Shown in pieces: positions 9,631 through 18,365 of a stretch of 64,000 nucleotides of DNA. Numbering within the stretch: position 1 is the stretch's first letter; every line of letters starts with the position of its first letter. Where the stretch lies: contig JAKLEZ010000007.1 in assembly GCA_022711465.1 (NCBI GenBank), positions 1 to 64,000 of the forward strand, written 5' to 3'. The notes under the pieces are model-generated. The model saw nothing but the letters and a program-made list of their open reading frames with translations. It searched no databases and was not told the origin of the DNA. This stretch comes from Planctomycetota bacterium (GTDB taxonomy: Bacteria > Planctomycetota > Phycisphaerae > UBA1845 > PWPN01). The translations under genes and the position numbers were made by a program.

Positions 9631-10021
9631 CCACGACCGCTCAAGCATGTCAGGCAGTTAACCAGGGCTCCCGCAGAGGGTAACTAACCCTGTGCACTTT
9701 GCCGTTTTCACCTTCTGCTCTGCGGAGCCCGAGGGCGAAATCTCCCAGCGCATCATACTTGAACGAGAACGGCGACCCTGACCACATAGTCAGACGATTA
9801 CGGCTTCAAGATGAGCCCACCCATCGTACCTGCTTATCGTACGGCCTTCGTATCGACCTGCTGACCCCTGCCTCCCGCTCACACTGAACAGAGCAGCCGA
9901 TGAACAAGAGCCCTCGCCAGTGTCGTTGAGTTGTTCTTTCTACCGCTTTGTTAAACAGATTTGCTTCTTGACATTTTTAATGTGATGGTTGTGGTGGACC
10001 TCTTTCAAAAGGAGAAAAACC
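9631..10021. other. intergenic region ahead of the methyltransferase pair
   Basis: 391 bases. On the minus strand it carries a short YD-repeat-like remnant (listed separately). An AT-richer stretch around 9950-9990 precedes the methyltransferase genes and includes TTGACA at 9968-9973, but no -10 box follows at a proper spacing. Confidence 0.45.
9650..9812 (-). pseudogene. possible YD/RHS-repeat remnant
   Basis: A 53-codon minus-strand frame bounded by stops reads NRLTMWSGSPFSFKYDALGD, closely resembling the NRLTxxxGxxFxYDALGR pattern of YD repeats in RHS proteins. It then loses similarity and stops at 9650. There is no start codon context or ribosome site. With the RHS tip at the left edge this suggests decayed RHS material in the region. 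The match rests on one short motif, so confidence is low. Confidence 0.3.
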
Positions 10022-10891
10022 ATGTCCATCATCATACCAACCAAATGCGTCGGTTCGAAAACCCGTCTCGCACCCTGGATCGAGTCCCATCTGCCAAGCC
10101 ACAACACTTATGTGGAGGTATTCGGCGGCACAGGTGCAGTTCTTTTCGGTAAGAAACCAAGCCCCCGCGAGGTCTACAATGACATCGACGGCGATCTCCA
10201 CAATCTCTACACCGTCCTGCGAGATCGACCGGAAGAATTGGCCGGTGCTCTCACCCTCACCCCGTACTCCCGCCGCGACTTTGAGAAGGCCTGCGAGTAT
10301 GTCAATCACAAGCGAGGGCCGGCGGATGACGCCGTGGAGTGGGCACGCCAGTATGTTGTCTGCACTCGTCAGCGGTTCATCGGCGGCGGAGCTGACACTT
10401 GGTCCACCGCTAGAAAGGGCTTCCTGCCGTCCCAGACCTGGGCCCGCCTACCCGAGTGGGTACTTCCGATCCATAGGAGACTGCAGGGCGTTGCCATAGA
10501 GAGTCTCGACTACAAGGACCTGTTCAGTAAATGGGATGCCGAGGACACCACGTTTTACTGTGACCCGCCTTACGAAGGCGTGGAGAAGGTATACTACAAA
10601 GCGAACAAAGACGGGGGTTTCGATCATCAGGCCCTAAGGGAGGTTCTTGAGGGAGTGAAGGGCTCCTCGGTCGTCTCGTATTACGTCAGCGATTACCTGT
10701 TGAAGCTGTATAACGGCTTTGATGTGGTCACGAAGATCGTCACCACGAAAGTCGGCCAGAAGACCAAGGAAGTTACCGAGGGCCTGTTCATCCGGTCCTC
10801 GGCATGGGCTCGACAAAGGCCACACCGCTACGTCTCTCGCGACATCTTCCCTGAGGTCCACCCCGTCCAAGCCTTGAGGGACGCATCATGA
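10022..10891 (+). CDS. D12-class N6-adenine DNA methyltransferase (first of pair)
   Basis: 289 residues starting at the ATG at 10022, placed by an AAAGGAG site 8 bases upstream; an ATG at 9989 has none. Dam-like alpha-class MTase: the N-terminal Gly-rich segment (KCVGSKTRL) and SAM motif I (VEVFGGTGAV, ~31-40) are followed by a target-recognition middle region (~90-165) and catalytic motif IV DPPY (181-184). It should transfer a methyl group from SAM to adenine N6 at an unknown site. The stop overlaps the start of a paralogous MTase by four bases (ATGA), so the two are translationally coupled. No restriction nuclease is visible nearby. It could be an orphan MTase, a remnant of a restriction-modification system, or part of a mobile element. 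Confidence 0.9.
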   Translation: MSIIIPTKCVGSKTRLAPWIESHLPSHNTYVEVFGGTGAVLFGKKPSPREVYNDIDGDLHNLYTVLRDRPEELAGALTLTPYSRRDFEKACEYVNHKRGPADDAVEWARQYVVCTRQRFIGGGADTWSTARKGFLPSQTWARLPEWVLPIHRRLQGVAIESLDYKDLFSKWDAEDTTFYCDPPYEGVEKVYYKANKDGGFDHQALREVLEGVKGSSVVSYYVSDYLLKLYNGFDVVTKIVTTKVGQKTKEVTEGLFIRSSAWARQRPHRYVSRDIFPEVHPVQALRDAS

Positions 10892-11751
10892 GCACAGCAC
10901 CAGAACCAAGAGCGTTGATTCACCGGGTCGGAGGCAAGAAACGCCTGGCTCGCCTGATTCTCAAGCACCTCCCTGCTCATCTGGCCTTTACTGAGGCCTT
11001 CGCTGGGTCAGCAGCCATCACGCTTGCCAAAGACCCTGCTCCTCAGGGCGATATCATCAACGATGCCGATGTGAACATAATCAACCTGTTTAGGATTGTT
11101 CGCGATCAGCCGAATGAACTTGCGATGCGGATCGCCCGCACACTTTACAGCCGCCGGGAGTTCGAGGAGGCCTACGAATACATCCGCCAGGGAGCTGCTC
11201 CGGACGACGATCCTATTGAATGGGCTCGCCGATTCCTTGTTGTTAACCGGCAGGGATTCTATGGCACGCCGCCACTGACTTGGTCCATGAGCCGTCAAAG
11301 CAAGACCAGGTCGGTATCTTGGGAGGCCATGCCCGAGGTGGTGATGGCGGTATCTTCAAGGCTCAAGACCGTAACCATCGAGTGTGGGAACTACGCTGAT
11401 TGTCTGCAACTGCACGACGGGCCACAATACTGTCACTTCATCGATCCGCCGTATCTCGACGTGGAAACGAAGTACTATGACGTCAACAGACAAGGTGGCT
11501 TCAACCATCGTGAGCTGCGTGACGTAATTGAGCAGGTTAAGGGCTCCGTGGCCGTAACCTATTATGAGCGGCCGGCGATCCGGGAGCTCTACAAGGGCTT
11601 CCGTGTGGTACGTATCCCGGTTACCACAGCTATCAACCGCAAGAAGAAGGAGACCGAATTGCTGCTTATCCGAGAGTCCGCATACGCCAAGAGCTGCGGA
11701 AGGCGCACTCTTGACATCTTCAAGTCCTCAATGACCAACGACATGCTGTGA
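10888..11751 (+). CDS. D12-class N6-adenine DNA methyltransferase (second of pair)
   Basis: 287 residues, overlapping the upstream MTase by ATGA. It is clearly a paralogue of that gene, sharing YSRRxFExAxEY, an xEWARxxxVxxRQxF segment, the motif IV DPPY (186-189) and a GGFxHxxLRDV region. Motif I is unusual: EAFAGSAAI (~36-44) in place of the common FGGxG. Two neighbouring D12 enzymes often methylate the two strands of an asymmetric site, or one modifies while the other is inactive. From sequence, both retain DPPY and are likely catalytic. It is convergent with a zinc-ribbon gene that ends 86 bases downstream. Confidence 0.88.
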   Translation: MSTAPEPRALIHRVGGKKRLARLILKHLPAHLAFTEAFAGSAAITLAKDPAPQGDIINDADVNIINLFRIVRDQPNELAMRIARTLYSRREFEEAYEYIRQGAAPDDDPIEWARRFLVVNRQGFYGTPPLTWSMSRQSKTRSVSWEAMPEVVMAVSSRLKTVTIECGNYADCLQLHDGPQYCHFIDPPYLDVETKYYDVNRQGGFNHRELRDVIEQVKGSVAVTYYERPAIRELYKGFRVVRIPVTTAINRKKKETELLLIRESAYAKSCGRRTLDIFKSSMTNDML

Positions 11752-11837
11752 GCGACCGCCGCGACTTCCTTAGCGTTTCTGCTTCTTATACTACCGTCGC
11801 CATCCTGAAGGTGCGATGAATCAGTCGATCTCAAGAT

Positions 11838-12542
11838 TCAGTTTCTGCCCAGCATGACCGAGCTGAGCTGGTGGACAGTCAAACGAACGAGGGGAGATTC
11901 TGGACAGTCCAATGCTGCAGCCTTTTCGGCGGTCTCGATCCACTCGGCACTCACCGTCTTGCCGAAGGCACGCAGGACGTTCGGGAAGTTCAGGGCAAAA
12001 TGGCCGCACATCCACGACTGCAGCGTCCAAGGGTCAACGAACCAGCCTCTCATCTCAGACGGCTCGCCGCCGCACAGGTCCACGAAGCCGGTGATACGAC
12101 CGTCAGCGTCTCTCTCGATGCGACTCGCCCACAGCAACGGTTTCTCCTGGCCCTTGAGGCTGAGAGCCCCGATCAGCGATTCTTTGCGATGCGGGTTCGC
12201 CACGGGCAGGGCAGGCTTCCGCCCACACCTCGGACAGTTGCCTTGGGCTGATGGGCTGGTCTCGGCTCCGCAGAAAGCACAACGGGAGGCCGTCCACGCC
12301 TCGGAAACGAAGAGCATGCTCTGAGCGTCGAGGGCATGGGCAAACAATCGCAGAACCAACGCCATCGCCACATGTCCGTCTGGCGTCTCCCAGCGAAACG
12401 GTGATCCGTCGAGTTCGGTGACGGCGTCTCCGTCATCAAGGAAGAAGGCTCTGGGACTGGGAACGACGTCTTGGCTGTTGCCCATCCGGGCTGCCTTCTC
12501 TCGAGCCATCACGAACTGGGCAAATTCAAGGGGATCTGGCAC
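11838..12542 (-). CDS. hypothetical protein with a central zinc ribbon
   Basis: 234 residues if translation starts at the GTG at 12542, which has an ideal GGAGG 8 bases upstream. Longer starts up to an ATG at 12701 are possible but lack such a site. An acidic N-terminal half (SPRAFFLDDGD, PFRWETPDGH) is followed by a zinc ribbon with CxxC at residues 88/91 and CxxC at 103/106. The C-terminal half holds a VDLCGGE and GWFVDPWTLQSW region. I do not recognise the family. It faces the methyltransferase pair tail to tail and may belong to the same accessory block. Zinc or nucleic-acid binding is inferred only from the four cysteines. Confidence 0.55.
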   Translation of the reverse strand: MPDPLEFAQFVMAREKAARMGNSQDVVPSPRAFFLDDGDAVTELDGSPFRWETPDGHVAMALVLRLFAHALDAQSMLFVSEAWTASRCAFCGAETSPSAQGNCPRCGRKPALPVANPHRKESLIGALSLKGQEKPLLWASRIERDADGRITGFVDLCGGEPSEMRGWFVDPWTLQSWMCGHFALNFPNVLRAFGKTVSAEWIETAEKAAALDCPESPLVRLTVHQLSSVMLGRN

Positions 12543-12873
12543 GACACCTGCCTCCAGCACGACACCTTCACACTTCCTCCGGCAACGGACCTCACGACAA
12601 GAGGGCAGAGTCAACGATAACTGGACAGGGAAAATGAGAAACTGGTTTCGCATTTGGCGGGAAAACCAGAAGGCTCTCATCTCATCGGCTAGTTCAGGCA
12701 CGGTCCATGGCTGCTATCAGAACGAGTGGCCGTGGTGATTCGACGCCAAACCGCGTTCCACCAATCGCCGGAGTCTTCACGGCCAGACACATCTCGACAC
12801 CTGCTGCACCGGGCATATGATGTCATGCGGTGGATGACGACGAGTAAGGGTACGATTCTGGAGGACGCTGGCT
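12543..12873. other. divergent gap before the DUF4832 gene
   Basis: 331 bases between the start chosen for the zinc-ribbon gene and the DUF4832 gene. The part up to 12701 remains open in the zinc-ribbon frame, so that protein may be longer. TGGAGGA sits just upstream of the ATG at 12874 as a ribosome site. No other gene seen. Confidence 0.45.
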
Positions 12874-14313
12874 ATGAGAAGCGACCCCCCGAAGGCAGTG
12901 TTTTGCCTTTTCGTCATGCTGGGCGTCGGCACAGCGCTTGGCCAGGAAGTTGTCGTTGCCCCTGAACAGACGGATGAGATCCTCGCCAACCCCGGCATCG
13001 GCTGGGAGACATTTCACCAGACGAGTAAACAGGACAAGACCTTGCCGCCCTGGATTCCCTCCACGATTCACTACGCCCGGTGGGGTTGGGGCGAGTTGGA
13101 GACGGAGCCAGGGAAGCTCAATACGGAGTTTCTGGAGAGGGTGCTCGCCGCGACCCGTGATTCTGGCCAGAAACTGGCGTTCAGGGTCATGTGCTGCTCG
13201 ACAAGCAAGGGGCACCCGTATCATCCGAAATGGATCAAGGACGTTGGCGGGAAGGAACTCATCGCCGACCACGATGGTGTTGAGCCATTGCCGATCCCCG
13301 ATATGGACGATCCTGTCGTTCTCGAACGCCATCTCGACTTCATCAAGCGTCTGGGCCAGCGATACGACGGGCATCCCGATATCGACCACGTTGATCTCGG
13401 CTCCGTCGGTTGGTGGGGCGAGTGGCATCTGAGCGGATCGAAGAAGTACAAGCTGCCCACGCTGGCCAACCGCACGAAGGTAGTGGATGCCTATCTCGCC
13501 GCGTTCAAGAAGACGCCATTACTGATGCTCATTGGGGGAGCAGAGTGCCTTAAACGGGCCACGGAGCACGGCGCGGGCTGGCGGGCGGACTGTTTGGGAG
13601 ACATGGGCGGCTTCTCGAAGACCTGGTGCCACATGTGCAACGGTTATCCCACCTGGATCAAGGAGGCGGGTATCCAAGATACCTGGAAGACGGCACCGGT
13701 CGCTTGGGAAACGTGTTGGGACATGCGGAAGTGGCTCAATGAAGGTTGGTCGCTGCGATACATCTTCGACTATGCCCTGGCCTGCCATGCCTCCTGCATC
13801 AACAACAAGTCGGCCCCGTTACCACCGGGCGAGAACGTACGGCCCGAGATCGAGCGGTTCCTGCGCCGGCTCGGCTACCGCCTGGTCCTCAAGGAACTCA
13901 GACATCCTGCCGAAGTGCCAGCGGGAGCCAGGCTGGATCTGTCCATGAAGTGGCAGAATGTCGGCTCGGCTCCCTGTTACCGACCCTATCAGATCGCGTT
14001 CCGGCTGGGCAATGACCGTGGGGTGAGCCGGGTCTTCGTTGGCCGCGTGACCGTGAACCGCTGGCTCCCCGGTTCCGTCGATCCCTTCACTGACGAGTTC
14101 CTCAAGGAGCCGAAGGACTTGCCGCCTGGGGAGATTGTGGTCGTGGCGGATAGCGTCTCCCTCCCCGCTGACCTTCCTGCGGGTGAGTTCACCTTGTCCA
14201 TCGCCATCGTGGACGGGGACCGTGCGACTCCTGTCGTGAGGCTGGCGATCAAAGGGCGTGCGGACGACGGGTGGTATCCGCTAAGCAAGGTCACGGCTCT
14301 GAAGCAGCGGTAG
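12874..14313 (+). CDS. secreted DUF4832-type glycosidase-like protein
   Basis: 479 residues, TGGAGGA site upstream. Signal peptide 1-23 (VFCLFVMLGVGTALGQ). The NPGIGWETFH segment (~39-48) and the VGWWGEWHLSG segment (~180-190) are typical of DUF4832/DUF4874 proteins, which look like TIM-barrel glycoside hydrolases. The last ~130 residues form a beta-sandwich-like domain (LDLSMKWQNVGSAP through LSIAIVDGD). Substrate and activity are not established for the family. The adjacent gene begins 22 bases downstream and may be cotranscribed. Confidence 0.75.
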   Translation: MRSDPPKAVFCLFVMLGVGTALGQEVVVAPEQTDEILANPGIGWETFHQTSKQDKTLPPWIPSTIHYARWGWGELETEPGKLNTEFLERVLAATRDSGQKLAFRVMCCSTSKGHPYHPKWIKDVGGKELIADHDGVEPLPIPDMDDPVVLERHLDFIKRLGQRYDGHPDIDHVDLGSVGWWGEWHLSGSKKYKLPTLANRTKVVDAYLAAFKKTPLLMLIGGAECLKRATEHGAGWRADCLGDMGGFSKTWCHMCNGYPTWIKEAGIQDTWKTAPVAWETCWDMRKWLNEGWSLRYIFDYALACHASCINNKSAPLPPGENVRPEIERFLRRLGYRLVLKELRHPAEVPAGARLDLSMKWQNVGSAPCYRPYQIAFRLGNDRGVSRVFVGRVTVNRWLPGSVDPFTDEFLKEPKDLPPGEIVVVADSVSLPADLPAGEFTLSIAIVDGDRATPVVRLAIKGRADDGWYPLSKVTALKQR

Positions 14314-14335
14314 CGGGGTGGACGAATCACATGGG

Positions 14336-14947
14336 ATGACTGACTCCGAGGCGTCGCGTTTGAAGAGCGGAGCTGGCATTGTGGCACACGGCATCAGCAG
14401 ACGGGCATATCGTCTGCCGCGAACGGCATGCTTCAACCTGGCCACCGTGGTGATGGCATCAATCACGGCCTGCGTGGGCGCTCCTCCGCCGCCAGATCAG
14501 ACGCCGTTTGCTCCGCTGGATTCGTTACACCAGAACGGCGAGTCGGTTGTTCGGCTCTACGCGGCCCCTCTTCCCGGTATAGAGTCCATTGCGATCCATG
14601 CATGGTTTGTGGTCAAGCATGCTGACTCGGCGGAATTCCACCGCTGGGAGGTTTGGGTGACTGCCGCCGACCCGTACGGCTACGTTCGCATGGATCTATT
14701 CCCACCGGAGGGCGACCTGGGTGCGGGCAGTGCTTACGTTCTGGCAGAGTTGACCGGCGCAGAAAGCGAGCCCGTGATTATGTTCATTGAGACACGATCT
14801 TCCGACTATCCTTGTAGAGGCCGCTTCGATCTGGTCTGGGGCCCGAACAGCAGCACCTACGTACAGTGGATCCTGAGTGGGGCTGGCTGGGGCGTGGTCC
14901 TCCCGCCGAGTGCGATAGGTAAAGATGTTCCGGCCAATTGCTCCTGA
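14336..14947 (+). CDS. DUF3750-type probable lipoprotein
   Basis: 203 residues from the ATG at 14336; a GTG at 14318 is an alternative. A basic segment and hydrophobic stretch lead to SITAC, a plausible lipobox, so the mature protein may be lipidated. The core matches the DUF3750 pattern: IAIHAWFVVKHAD with HRWEVWV in the middle, and near the C-terminus WGPNSSTYVQWIL followed by LPPSAIGKD. The function of this family is unknown. It follows the DUF4832 gene on the same strand. Confidence 0.65.
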   Translation: MTDSEASRLKSGAGIVAHGISRRAYRLPRTACFNLATVVMASITACVGAPPPPDQTPFAPLDSLHQNGESVVRLYAAPLPGIESIAIHAWFVVKHADSAEFHRWEVWVTAADPYGYVRMDLFPPEGDLGAGSAYVLAELTGAESEPVIMFIETRSSDYPCRGRFDLVWGPNSSTYVQWILSGAGWGVVLPPSAIGKDVPANCS

Positions 14948-15158
14948 AGGCGGCATGGGGATCGCCTCGCACCCCTTCATTCTGCAGACAGCCGCGTGAA
15001 TCACCCCATGGATATGGTGGCTTGTTGGCGGGGCCAATGGAGACCCTCACGGGACAGTTCAGGGACGGTGCACGGCAGCGAATGACCTTGATGGCTCGGC
15101 CCCGAACCCTGACCGGAACCGACGCCAAGAAGCCTGGTATTGATGCTGCAGGCTCCCG

Positions 15159-16763
15159 TTATCTCAGGAAGAACTCGCGCTCGATGGCGATGACCGCCTG
15201 ATGGAGAAACTCGGGAGCGAAGCCGACGTAGTGCCGCCACGACTTGGCGGGCGAATGCCCGAGCAGGAAATCGACCGCCCGTTCGTCGTGGGTAGCTGCC
15301 ATCGCAGTACTCGCGGCAGTCTTCCGCAACGCTTTGAACGTGGCCGGAATGGGATGGCCCGTCGCCTTCTTGGCCTTGTCTCGCAACAGCTCGAAGTGCT
15401 TTCCGACTGAATCCGTCCCGCTCACCCAAGAGGTGCCTTGCCATGTGGAAAAGACCCGCCCCTCGCTCTTCCCGCTTTCGGCCTGCCAGGCCCGGAGGAC
15501 CTTAACCGTTGCCTGAGCGAGCGGAGTCTGCCTTGGCCTCCCCGTTTTCGGGCGGGGCATCAGCATGAGTGCCCGATCCAGGTCGAGGTGCCGCCACTCC
15601 ATCTCTGCAACCGACGTGTTTTCCAGGGCGGCATTCAGCGACAGGTAGAGGATGCTCTTCCATTGGGTGTCGGCCACGTCGACCAAAGCATGGAACTCAT
15701 GGGCGAGTATCAGCGTCTTCTGAGCCTCGGCCACCGTGTCCTTCTGTTCCAGGATCGCCAGTGTACCGTCTTCTCCGAAGAAACCCTGCGGCCACGCGGC
15801 GTCGGGATGCCGCTTCTTGACACGCCGGAAAGCCGTGGTTACCGCCTGGAAGCGGGTGTTGCGAGCCTTCTGGGTCAGTCTCCTCTGGGCCACCAGGGCC
15901 ACGACGGATGCGGCGTACGCTCTAAGATCGGCTCCTTCCAGCTGACAGGCTGCGATGTCCGTTCCCCCATGGCGGCTCTTCATGAAAAGCAAGAACTCCC
16001 CGAAGTACTTCTGATGCTCACGGTAAGCTCGCTTGGCGGTCGGCTCCAGCAAATCGACGAACGACATGCGGGCCAGCTTGCGGGACATGGCTTGAATGCG
16101 GTTGGCCCGTTTCCGACTGGGTCCGTCTCGCTTCGCTGCCCCACGGAGGACTCGACACCGCGGCGTCTGCTGACGTTTGAGGTCGCCTTCCAACCGGGTG
16201 ACCAGCCCAGCCCGCGCCTGCAAGGCCCGGGCCTGCAGCTCTGACACATCGTAGCCCCGGTCTCCGAGGTACCACAGCCGATACGTCTCCCCTACTTGCG
16301 ACAGGGTCAGGCTCTCGCCATCTGGGCGTGTGGAGCTTGCCAGAGCCTCGTGGCGGGCAGCCTCTTCGGGGCCAAAAAGGTCGGTCAGAATCTCCCGGGT
16401 CAGTTCAGTCGGCGAGCCGGACCTGACATACTCGGGATGAAGTGCGGAACCTGCCTGGGCTTGGATGTTGGCCAACAGCTCGGGATTCTTGTGGAGCTCC
16501 TGGCGATCGAGTCCCAAGTCCGCAAGCTCGCCCATTCTGTCGGCGACGGCTTGCGACAGCAGGTTGGGATCCTGGCTCACCCATTTCGGTGTGGGAGTGG
16601 TTTGGCGCTTGTGGGCGGCCTGAGCCTGCCAAAGGGCGGCCTCGGATTTGCCGAAGTATTGACGTCTGCGGCTACTTATGATGTAATAACCACCGTCGTC
16701 CGACCAACTGACGCCGTCAACTTGTTGACCGTGTCGGATGACGTACTTGCGAGGTCGCGGCAT
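15159..16763 (-). CDS. tyrosine recombinase / phage-type integrase, atypical active site
   Basis: 534 residues, longer than usual integrases because of a ~200-residue N-terminal region before a SAM-like core-binding domain (~235-330). The C-terminal catalytic part keeps the second arginine (ALRKTAAS, ~478), the histidine in LLGHSP (~501) and the nucleophile tyrosine in WRHYVG (~511). The box that normally carries the first arginine (GLRxSELxxLxWxDID) reads ALENTSVAEMEWRHLD, with Glu where Arg is expected. This form is frequent in planctomycete integrase-like proteins. No ribosome site is obvious. The gene starts 103 bases from the 5' end of tRNA-Tyr, on the opposite strand. It could mobilise the lower-GC region to its left, but no attachment repeats were identified. 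Confidence 0.8.
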   Translation of the reverse strand: MPRPRKYVIRHGQQVDGVSWSDDGGYYIISSRRRQYFGKSEAALWQAQAAHKRQTTPTPKWVSQDPNLLSQAVADRMGELADLGLDRQELHKNPELLANIQAQAGSALHPEYVRSGSPTELTREILTDLFGPEEAARHEALASSTRPDGESLTLSQVGETYRLWYLGDRGYDVSELQARALQARAGLVTRLEGDLKRQQTPRCRVLRGAAKRDGPSRKRANRIQAMSRKLARMSFVDLLEPTAKRAYREHQKYFGEFLLFMKSRHGGTDIAACQLEGADLRAYAASVVALVAQRRLTQKARNTRFQAVTTAFRRVKKRHPDAAWPQGFFGEDGTLAILEQKDTVAEAQKTLILAHEFHALVDVADTQWKSILYLSLNAALENTSVAEMEWRHLDLDRALMLMPRPKTGRPRQTPLAQATVKVLRAWQAESGKSEGRVFSTWQGTSWVSGTDSVGKHFELLRDKAKKATGHPIPATFKALRKTAASTAMAATHDERAVDFLLGHSPAKSWRHYVGFAPEFLHQAVIAIEREFFLR

Positions 16764-16866
16764 GGCTGGCTTTGTCCCTGGGTTCGAGGCCCTGAGCGCT
16801 CAAAAGTGGAGTATAGCCGACCTTTGCCGAAGCTTCAATAGTCAGGAGTTTAGTCAGTAAGCATTG

Positions 16867-16949
16867 GGGCGTGTGCCCGAGCGGCCAAAGGGGACGGGCT
16901 GTAAACCCGTTGGCGTGAGCCTACGTAGGTTCGAATCCTACCGCGCCCA
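16867..16949 (+). tRNA. tRNA-Tyr (anticodon GTA)
   Basis: 83 bases. The 7-bp acceptor GGGCGTG/CGCGCCC (16867-16873 with 16942-16948) includes one G-T pair. The anticodon stem ACGGG/CCCGT encloses the loop CTGTAAA, with GTA at 16901-16903. A long class II variable arm (TGGCGTGAGCCTA region) and the T arm GTAGG-TTCGAAT-CCTAC follow. The discriminator A is at 16949 and CCA is not encoded. The long variable arm plus GTA identifies tyrosine. Confidence 0.96.
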
Positions 16950-16997
16950 GTTTTTTCGCTCTCGATAGTTCTAACCGAATCCCCCCGAAAATGCTTA

Positions 16998-17024
16998 GAA
17001 AACCCAACAAAACCAGGGGTTTTC
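16998..17024 (+). terminator. hairpin downstream of tRNA-Tyr
   Basis: Perfect 8-bp arms GAAAACCC (16998-17005) and GGGTTTTC (17017-17024) with an 11-base loop. It starts 49 bases after the tRNA and the 3' arm ends in TTTT. It may terminate the tRNA transcript on either strand, though a longer T-run is missing. Confidence 0.45.
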
Positions 17025-18365
17025 TGCGCCTCGGGGACCACGTTGTTTGGCGTGTCGCAGTTGGCCCGAGAGAAGGCTCGGATAACGGGGACAGGTCCGT
17101 TTTTCACGGGTCGGGGTCCGCTTATTCTGAACACCCGTTCTCCGGCCAACTCTCACCTCTCCGCTCACGTGGACAACCGCCCGGGCCAGTCGACCGCTCC
17201 AGGCCGAGCTTCGGCACCGCGTTGACCGTCCAGCCCGATGCTCCGAACGAACGCCCCCCAATCTCGCCCCGCTTTGGGTCCTCCCGCTTCGATGTCTGCT
17301 CGATCAGGTCCACGCCCCCAAGCCGGTCACCCGCCCAATCCGTCACCGGAACGCTCGATGCCGACCGACTCACCTTGTCACCACGCTCCAACCTCCCCAG
17401 TCTCGCCACGCCCCGACCTCCCGCCTCAACCGGGCAGGCCAGCGGCCACTCTTCATCCCGCTCCGCGAGATCCAGCCTGGCCGGAACGGACGCGGTGTTG
17501 TTCCGTTCGATCCCATGCCTGGCCGCTCCCAGGTGGCGACCGCAAGACCAGGAGTGCCGAAAACGAGATCCGAGACGGATCGAGGGGATCCAACCACCGC
17601 GAAGGGGACAGACACCATGGCCGTGAACCCCGGGCGATTCCTTAACTTGCGATGGAAGCTTGGCTTACGGAATTCCGTCCGCGATTCGTTGGCTTCGTTT
17701 GGCCTTGTGGGTTCTCGCAACACCCGTGAGCACACCCCGCCTGCCACCTACGCCCAATGGCTTCGTTTGCCCGAATCACGCCTGAGCAGGGCCGTCTCCG
17801 TCATTGCCGGGGCCGATTCCGGCCTCAAACAAGAACGGGGCCTGAACGCGGGTCCACCCGGGCTCTGGGTGACGACCGCGTCAGACCCCGTTGGCGCATC
17901 GGTATTTCGAAGCGTCTCCGTGGTGTGGGTGAGCATCATTATCCTGCTGGCGGATCCCTCTTCAGCCGGCGTATCCCAGTCGGACATCCGCGGCTTGAAC
18001 AGCCCTCCTCAGCGGCGGTATAACCGTGTCGTGAGCTTCTGCGATCCGCAGTCTTGGACCCTGGGGGAGCGCAGGACCGGCGCCCGGGCCGTCGACATAT
18101 GCTCGCCGGTTGGCCCGCGTTGCCGCGGCGGTCGGATTGTTCGCGGGCACCAAGTGACCTGACAAGGGGCCGCAGGACTCTGTGCGAACACCCAAGGGGC
18201 ATAGCTGGAGTATGTCACCGAGCGTCTCCGTCGTCCCAGCGAGTGGGTGAGGAGTGGCCGGTGACCGCAGCTTGCGGCCGGGGCCCAAGTCCGAACAACT
18301 GGCACGTGTCCGCCGCATACGGGCTTCGGATACCATGTTGCGGTAGAGAGGAGAAACGACCCACC
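17025..18365. other. gene-poor region after tRNA-Tyr
   Basis: About 1.3 kb. It carries long but unconvincing open frames on both strands, with Arg/Pro/Ser-rich composition typical of random high-GC sequence and no motifs. GGGGACA sequences occur at 17087 and 17604. I cannot support a gene here; it may be decayed mobile DNA. Confidence 0.5.

Noticed and set aside
9968..9990. TTGACA as the promoter of the methyltransferase pair
   Set aside because: No -10-like sequence lies 16-18 bases downstream; the match may be chance in an AT-richer patch.
9630..16950. An intact prophage
   Set aside because: Apart from the integrase and methyltransferases there are no capsid, terminase, portal, tail or lysis genes.
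16991..18162. Two overlapping plus-strand frames of ~210 codons after tRNA-Tyr
   Set aside because: Arg/Pro/Ser-rich, no ribosome site, no motifs, and minus-strand frames of similar quality overlap them; treated as random.
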